Assembly (NCBI RefSeq): GCF_003675855.1
Contig: NZ_RCIH01000003.1
Span: 248,001-312,000, forward strand
DNA from: Halostella salina
GTDB lineage: Archaea; Halobacteriota; Halobacteria; Halobacteriales; Natronoarchaeaceae
DNA: 64,000 nt
Direction: 5' to 3'
Shown here: positions 59,881 through 64,000 of the stretch, one piece after another
How the letters are laid out: every line of letters begins with the position of its first letter
Position numbering within the stretch: the stretch's first letter is position 1
The notes under the pieces: generated by a model
Database searches by the model: none
What the model was told of the DNA's origin: nothing
What the model saw: only the letters and a program-made list of their open reading frames with translations
Program-made: the position numbers and the translations under genes

Positions 59881-60837
59881 TTACTCCTCGGCGTCTTCGA
59901 GTTCGTCGACGATCTCGTCGGCGTCGACGTCGGCGTCCTCGAGGGCGTCCTCGATGTCGCCGCCGCCCATGCCGCCGCCCATCATGCCGGGCATCCCGCC
60001 CATCATGCCGGCACCCTCGCCGAGGGTCTCCTGCACGATGATGCGGTCCAGGTCAAGCCGGTCGACCACGTCCTGTGCGACCTGCTGTTTCGACATCATC
60101 CACTGCTGGTTCATCGCCAGCTGGGGCGTCGACTCGATGTACAGCGTCTCCTTCTCGACGGTCTCGGTCTCGAACTCGGGTTCGGCGTCCTCGTCGTCCT
60201 CGTCGGGTTCGACCTCGACCTCCTCCTCGACCTCGTCGGTCTCGATCCACATCTCGAGGTCGGCGTCGACGTACATGCCGATCAGCCCCTGTGCCTGCTC
60301 GACGCGGTCCTCGACCTCTTCGAGCACCTCGTACTCGTACTCGACGTCCTCGCCGGCGAGCGGGTGGTTGAAGTCGACGCGGGCGCGGCCGCCGATGATC
60401 GTCTCGACGTGGCCGTGCTGGCCGTCGATGTCGACGTGTGCTCCGGGGTAGCGGTCGTCCTCCGGGATCTTGTCGGCGCTGACGGTGCGGACCTCCTCCT
60501 CGTCCTTTTCGCCGAAGGCGTCCTCGGCGGCGACGGTCACGTCGCCGGACGCGCCGACCTCCTCGCCGTAGATGTCCTCCTCGACGTCGGCGAAGATGTG
60601 GCCCTCGCCGAGCACGACGACGCGGGGCTCGAACGTCTGCTCCTGTTCGTCGACGCCCTCCTCCTCGGCGACCTCGGGGTCGGTCGTGTCGACGAGCTGG
60701 CCGCCGTCGGCTGTGCGTGCGGTGTAGTCGAGGCGGACGAAGTCGCCCTGCTGGAGTCCCTCCTCCTGCTCGACGTCTTCCTCGCCCTCGGTGGCGTCCG
60801 CTTCATCGGCCGTGTCGGCCTCTGGTTCCTCGCTCAT
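59881..60837 (-). CDS. FKBP-type peptidyl-prolyl isomerase, long form
   Basis: A 318-residue cytoplasmic isomerase/chaperone of the archaeal long FKBP type. After an acidic N-terminus (1-28) come FKBP and insert-in-flap domains: FVRLDYTARTADGGQLVDTT, FEPRVVVLGEGHIFADVEED, then DIDGQHGHVETIIGGRARVD and FNHPLAGEDVEYEYEVLEEV. A middle acidic domain follows, then QWMMSKQQVAQDVVDRLDLD and a Met/Gly-rich run GAGMMGGMPGMMGGGMGGGD near 275-294. That run resembles the GGM tails of chaperonins. The start at 60837 is family-like. Confidence 0.88.
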   Translation of the reverse strand: MSEEPEADTADEADATEGEEDVEQEEGLQQGDFVRLDYTARTADGGQLVDTTDPEVAEEEGVDEQEQTFEPRVVVLGEGHIFADVEEDIYGEEVGASGDVTVAAEDAFGEKDEEEVRTVSADKIPEDDRYPGAHVDIDGQHGHVETIIGGRARVDFNHPLAGEDVEYEYEVLEEVEDRVEQAQGLIGMYVDADLEMWIETDEVEEEVEVEPDEDDEDAEPEFETETVEKETLYIESTPQLAMNQQWMMSKQQVAQDVVDRLDLDRIIVQETLGEGAGMMGGMPGMMGGGMGGGDIEDALEDADVDADEIVDELEDAEE

Positions 60838-60944
60838 ACCTCGTACCACTGTCGGTCGCCATTTAAGGACCACGTTTTCCGGCGCGACCGCCGCTCTCGG
60901 GCGAAACGGTCACCCTTTTGCCGCCGCTGGCCGTCCCCGAAGCC

Positions 60945-61484
60945 ATGTACGAGGTGGAGGTGAAGGTCCGGGCCGACCACGACGCCGTCCGCGACCAACT
61001 CGACGAACTCGACGCCGAGCGCGTCGGCGCGGTCGTGCAGGAGGACACCTACTACGACGCGCCCCACAGGGATTTCGCGGCGACCGACGAGGCGCTCCGG
61101 ATCCGCCGGGAGCGCCCCGCCGACGGCGACGCGTTCGAGGCGCGCGTCACCTACAAGGGACCGCTCGTCGACGACGCGTCCAAGACCCGCGAGGAGTTCG
61201 AGACCGGCGTCGCCGACGGCGAGACGATGGCCGACGTACTCGACGGACTCGGCTTCGAGCCGGCCGCCACGGTTCGGAAGGAGCGCGAGCGCTACGCCGT
61301 CGACGGCTACGTCGTCACGCTCGATTCGGTCGACGGGCTCGGCGAGTTCGTCGAGGTTGAGACCGAGACCGACGAGGCGGGCGTCGCGGCGGCACGCGAG
61401 GGGGCGTTCGACCTGCTCGACCGACTCGGGCTCGATCCCGACGACGGGATCCGCACGTCGTATCTCGGCCTCCTGCTGGAGTGA
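60945..61484 (+). CDS. cyaB: CYTH-domain protein (class IV adenylate cyclase-like)
   Basis: A 179-residue CYTH/CyaB-family protein. It begins with the ExExK signature MYEVEVKVRADHDAVRDQL, and continues RAARYTYKGP-like ARVTYKGPLVDDASKTREEF, KERERYAVDGYVVTLDSVDG and LGEFVEVETETDEAGVAAA. Members include class IV adenylate cyclase and thiamine triphosphatase, so the substrate is not certain; in archaea the family is often annotated as cyaB. Divergent from the FKBP gene. Confidence 0.85.
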   Translation: MYEVEVKVRADHDAVRDQLDELDAERVGAVVQEDTYYDAPHRDFAATDEALRIRRERPADGDAFEARVTYKGPLVDDASKTREEFETGVADGETMADVLDGLGFEPAATVRKERERYAVDGYVVTLDSVDGLGEFVEVETETDEAGVAAAREGAFDLLDRLGLDPDDGIRTSYLGLLLE

Positions 61485-61537
61485 GGCGGCCGCTCGGAAT
61501 TACTGTCCGGCATTTTCCTCCATCCGCCGGTTTCCGG

Positions 61538-61560
61538 AAGTTATAGAACCACGAAAGGAG
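61538..61560 (+). promoter_or_regulatory. TATA box and purine run before methionine adenosyltransferase
   Basis: A TATA element in aagttatagaa (61538-61548) is centred about 29 bases upstream of the ATG at 61572. A purine run aaaggag (61554-61560) lies 11 bases before it and could be a Shine-Dalgarno sequence, but a transcript starting near 61570 would not include it. Confidence 0.5.
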
Positions 61561-61571
61561 AACGTCCGGCA

Positions 61572-62777
61572 ATGAGCGAGCGGAACATCGCGGTCGAGTC
61601 GATCGACCGACGCGCAGTCGAGGACCAGGAAGTGGAGATCGTCGAGCGAAAAGGCATCGGTCACCCCGACTCTATCTGCGACGGCGTCGCCGAGTGCGTC
61701 TCCGGGGCGCTGGCACGCGAGTACATCGACCGCGTCGGGAAGGTGCTGCACTACAACACCGACGAGACCCAGCTGGTCGCCGGCACCGCGGCCCCCGAGT
61801 TCGGCGGCGGCGAGGTCATCGACCCGATCTACCTGCTGATCGTCGGGCGCGCGACCAAGGAGTATCAGGGCACGCGCATCCCCGCCGAGACCATCGCGCT
61901 CCGGGCCGCCCGCGAGTACCTCTCGAACCACTTCCCGGAACTCGACGTCGGCACCGACATCATCGTCGACGTGAAGCTCGGCGAGGGGAGCGGTGACCTG
62001 CAGGAGGTGTTCGGCGAGGAGGGCCAGACAGTCCCGATGGCCAACGACACCTCCTTCGGCGTCGGCCACGCGCCCCTGACCGAGACCGAGCGGATCGTCC
62101 TGAACGCCGAGCGGAGCCTCACCGGCGAGTACGCCGCGGCCAACCCCGCGGTCGGTCCCGACGTGAAGATCATGGGCAAGCGACAGGGCGACCACATCGA
62201 CGTCACCGTCGCCGCCGCGATCGTCGACAGCTACGTCGACGACCTGGACGAGTACGACGCCGTCGTCGAGGGGATCCGCGACCACGTCGAGACGCTCGCG
62301 GCCGACTACACCGACCGCGACGTGACCGTCCACGTCAACACCGCCGACGACTATCAGGACGGCTCGATCTACCTCACGACGACGGGGACAAGCGCCGAGC
62401 AGGGCGACGACGGCTCCGTCGGCCGGGGCAACCGCGCCAACGGGCTCATCACGCCGAACCGCTCGATGAGCATGGAGGCGACAAGCGGCAAGAACCCGGT
62501 CAACCACATCGGGAAGATCTACAACCTCCTGTCGACGAGCATCGCCGAGAGCGTCGTCGCGGAGGTCGACGGCATCCGCGACCTGCGCGTCCGCCTGCTC
62601 AGCCAGATCGGCCGCCCCATCGACCAGCCCCACATCGCCGACGTTGAGGTCGTCACGGAGGACGGCGTCTCGGTCGGCGACATCGAGGACGAGGTCGTCC
62701 CCATCGTCGACGACGAACTGGCGAACGTCACCGACGTGACCGAGCAGGTCATCGCCGGCGAGCTGTCGACGTTCTGA
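61572..62777 (+). CDS. mat: Archaeal S-adenosylmethionine synthetase
   Basis: A 401-residue archaeal-type methionine adenosyltransferase. Signature regions are [100 protein letters not shown] and [18 protein letters not shown]. It is longer and diverged from bacterial MetK, as expected. It supplies SAM for methyltransferases such as the dph5, trm5 and MTase genes in this window. Followed by thiI. Confidence 0.96.
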   Translation: MSERNIAVESIDRRAVEDQEVEIVERKGIGHPDSICDGVAECVSGALAREYIDRVGKVLHYNTDETQLVAGTAAPEFGGGEVIDPIYLLIVGRATKEYQGTRIPAETIALRAAREYLSNHFPELDVGTDIIVDVKLGEGSGDLQEVFGEEGQTVPMANDTSFGVGHAPLTETERIVLNAERSLTGEYAAANPAVGPDVKIMGKRQGDHIDVTVAAAIVDSYVDDLDEYDAVVEGIRDHVETLAADYTDRDVTVHVNTADDYQDGSIYLTTTGTSAEQGDDGSVGRGNRANGLITPNRSMSMEATSGKNPVNHIGKIYNLLSTSIAESVVAEVDGIRDLRVRLLSQIGRPIDQPHIADVEVVTEDGVSVGDIEDEVVPIVDDELANVTDVTEQVIAGELSTF

Positions 62778-62807
62778 ACTGCGGCCGGCGGGCCGCGCCC
62801 GAAGCCT

Positions 62808-62815
62808 GTTTATTT
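62808..62815 (+). promoter_or_regulatory. TATA box of thiI
   Basis: GTTTATTT lies about 22-29 bases before the ATG at 62837, consistent with leaderless transcription. Confidence 0.5.
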
Positions 62816-62836
62816 CCCTACCTGCAACCCCCTGGT

Positions 62837-64000
62837 ATGCACCCCCCGGGAGCCGACACCGTCGTCGTACGCCACGGCGATATCAACGGGAAGAGCGGGG
62901 GCGTCCAGCGCGACATGGAGCGCCGCCTCGTCGACAACATCTCGGCGCTCCTGGCCGACCGCGGCGTCGACGCCGACGTGGAACGCCGCTGGACGCGCCC
63001 GCTGGTTCACGCCACCCCCGACACCGTCGAGGCGGCGACCGACACGGCGACGGACGCGTTCGGCGTCGTCTCCGCCAGCCCGGCGCTCGTCGTCCCGGCT
63101 GAGCGGGACGCCATCGTCGACGCGCTGGCGCGGACGGCCCGGGAGCGCTACGACGGTGGGACGTTCGCCGTCGACGCTCGCCGGGCGGGCGATTCGCTGT
63201 CGTTCACGAGCGAGGACGTCGAGACGTTCGGCGGGCAGGCCGTGTGGGACGCCGTCGCCGACGAGTTCGACCCCGAGGTCGACCTCGACGACCCCGACCT
63301 GACCTTCTACGTCGAGTGCCGCGAGGACGGCGACGCGTTCGTCTTCCTCGAAAAGCGACCCGGTCCCGGAGGTCTCCCCCTCGGCAGTCAGGCACCCCTC
63401 GTCGCGCTGGTCAGCGGCGGCATCGACTCGCCGGTGGCCGCCTACGAGGCGATGAAACGCGGCGCGCCGGTCGTTCCCGTCTACGTCGACCTGGGCGACT
63501 ACGGCGGTCCCGACCACGCGGCCCGGGCGATGGAGACGGTCCGGACGCTTTCCGACCTGGCCCCGAACTTCGACCTCCGGCCGTACCGGGTGCCGGCCGG
63601 CGAGACGGTCGCCCTGCTCGCCGACGAACTGGAACAGGGGCGGATGCTCGCGTTCCGCCGGTTCATCTACCGCGTCGGCGAGGCCATCGCCGAGCGGGAG
63701 GGCGCATCCGGGATCGTCACGGGCGAAGCGATCGGGCAGAAGTCGAGCCAGACCGCCCGGAACTTCGGCGTCACCAGCCGCGCGGTCGATCTCCCGGTCC
63801 ACCGGCCGCTGCTGACGCTGGACAAACACGACATCACCGAGCGGGCGCGGGCGATCGGCACCTTCCGGGACTCGACCATCCCGGCGGGCTGTAACCGCTT
63901 CGCTCCGGACCAGCCCGAGACGAACGGACGGATCGAGCCGCTTCGACGGGCGGAGCCGGACGACCTGTTCGAGCGGGCAGCGCGAGCGGCCGAACGGGCC
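62837..64000 (+). CDS. thiI: tRNA sulfurtransferase ThiI, cut by the right edge
   Basis: 388 codons are present with no stop before the window edge, so the 3' end is missing. The protein begins MHPPGADTVVVRHGDINGKS, has an N-terminal ferredoxin-like plus THUMP region (about 1-170), and a PP-loop LVALVSGGIDSPVAAYEAMK near 188-207 that binds ATP. RRFIYRVGEAIAEREGASGI and TGEAIGQKSSQTARNFGVTS match the ThiI active-site segments. It makes 4-thiouridine at tRNA position 8. The C-terminal part, where a rhodanese domain would be in some bacteria, is not visible. Confidence 0.93.
   Translation, partial: MHPPGADTVVVRHGDINGKSGGVQRDMERRLVDNISALLADRGVDADVERRWTRPLVHATPDTVEAATDTATDAFGVVSASPALVVPAERDAIVDALARTARERYDGGTFAVDARRAGDSLSFTSEDVETFGGQAVWDAVADEFDPEVDLDDPDLTFYVECREDGDAFVFLEKRPGPGGLPLGSQAPLVALVSGGIDSPVAAYEAMKRGAPVVPVYVDLGDYGGPDHAARAMETVRTLSDLAPNFDLRPYRVPAGETVALLADELEQGRMLAFRRFIYRVGEAIAEREGASGIVTGEAIGQKSSQTARNFGVTSRAVDLPVHRPLLTLDKHDITERARAIGTFRDSTIPAGCNRFAPDQPETNGRIEPLRRAEPDDLFERAARAAERA

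Noticed and set aside
1-64000. CRISPR arrays, rRNA, further tRNAs or intact insertion sequences
   Set aside because: No regularly spaced repeats, no second tRNA cloverleaf, no rRNA stretches and no transposase were seen on reading both strands.

Overview
This window is chromosomal DNA from an extremely halophilic archaeon (class Halobacteria). The evidence is the high GC content with strong third-position GC bias, a strongly acidic proteome, TATA-box promoters 22-30 bases upstream of start codons with little or no leader, an S-layer glycoprotein with a Thr-rich stalk and PGF-CTERM anchor, and archaeal information-processing genes (TFB, aIF2-beta, RPA, CDC48-type ATPase, proteasome alpha, SBDS, RNase P proteins Rpp30 and Pop5, diphthine synthase, archaeal methionine adenosyltransferase, archaeal shikimate kinase). 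Genus cannot be fixed from the sequence alone. About 80 protein genes and one tRNA are supported; no rRNA, CRISPR array or intact insertion sequence was seen.

Layout: 1-7 kb holds a possible gene start cut by the left edge, an apparently gene-poor stretch, a DRG GTPase with a membrane protein, a two-domain VOC protein, a VapBC pair and the S-layer gene, whose leader contains a 33-codon reading frame overlapping its start. 7-15 kb: dph5, a Trm5-type methyltransferase, tRNA-Thr(CGT) with a duplicated 3' end, two ABC exporters (one with a frameshifted permease), an enolase-superfamily protein and a Nudix hydrolase. 15-19.5 kb: beta-carbonic anhydrase, a second toxin-antitoxin pair, shikimate kinase plus chorismate mutase, and small conserved proteins. 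19.5-28.5 kb: a CDC48-like ATPase, a minus-strand cluster with phosphatidylserine decarboxylase flanked by two related membrane proteins, a large Lhr helicase and a PadR regulator.

28.6-32.2 kb is the RPA operon (RPA, RPA-associated protein, phosphoesterase). 32.2-34.5 kb is a lower-GC islet with a Tat-exported protein broken by one in-frame stop and a downstream membrane protein. 34.5-43.5 kb: a membrane protein, ArfC of riboflavin/F420 synthesis, a glutaredoxin-thioredoxin reductase fusion followed by a 58-bp tandem repeat, TFB, aIF2-beta, a DNA glycosylase and acylphosphatase. 43.5-47 kb is an RNA-processing and proteolysis run: Rpp30, methyltransferase, Pop5, proteasome alpha, SBDS. 47-53.6 kb: a QueF-like protein, FUN14, HflX, thioesterase, flavin oxidoreductase, MoaC and Nnr.

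53.6-64 kb: a GT87-type membrane glycosyltransferase, a barrel-like hypothetical protein, a 35-residue membrane protein, pyrBI, a MinD-like and a RAD55-like ATPase (the latter without a Walker A motif), a tiny Tat lipoprotein coupled to a membrane protein, a large FKBP isomerase, a CYTH-domain protein, methionine adenosyltransferase and ThiI, which runs off the right edge. Many neighbouring genes overlap by ATGA or TGATG, indicating translational coupling. All functional names rest on recognising motifs by eye; no database search was possible.
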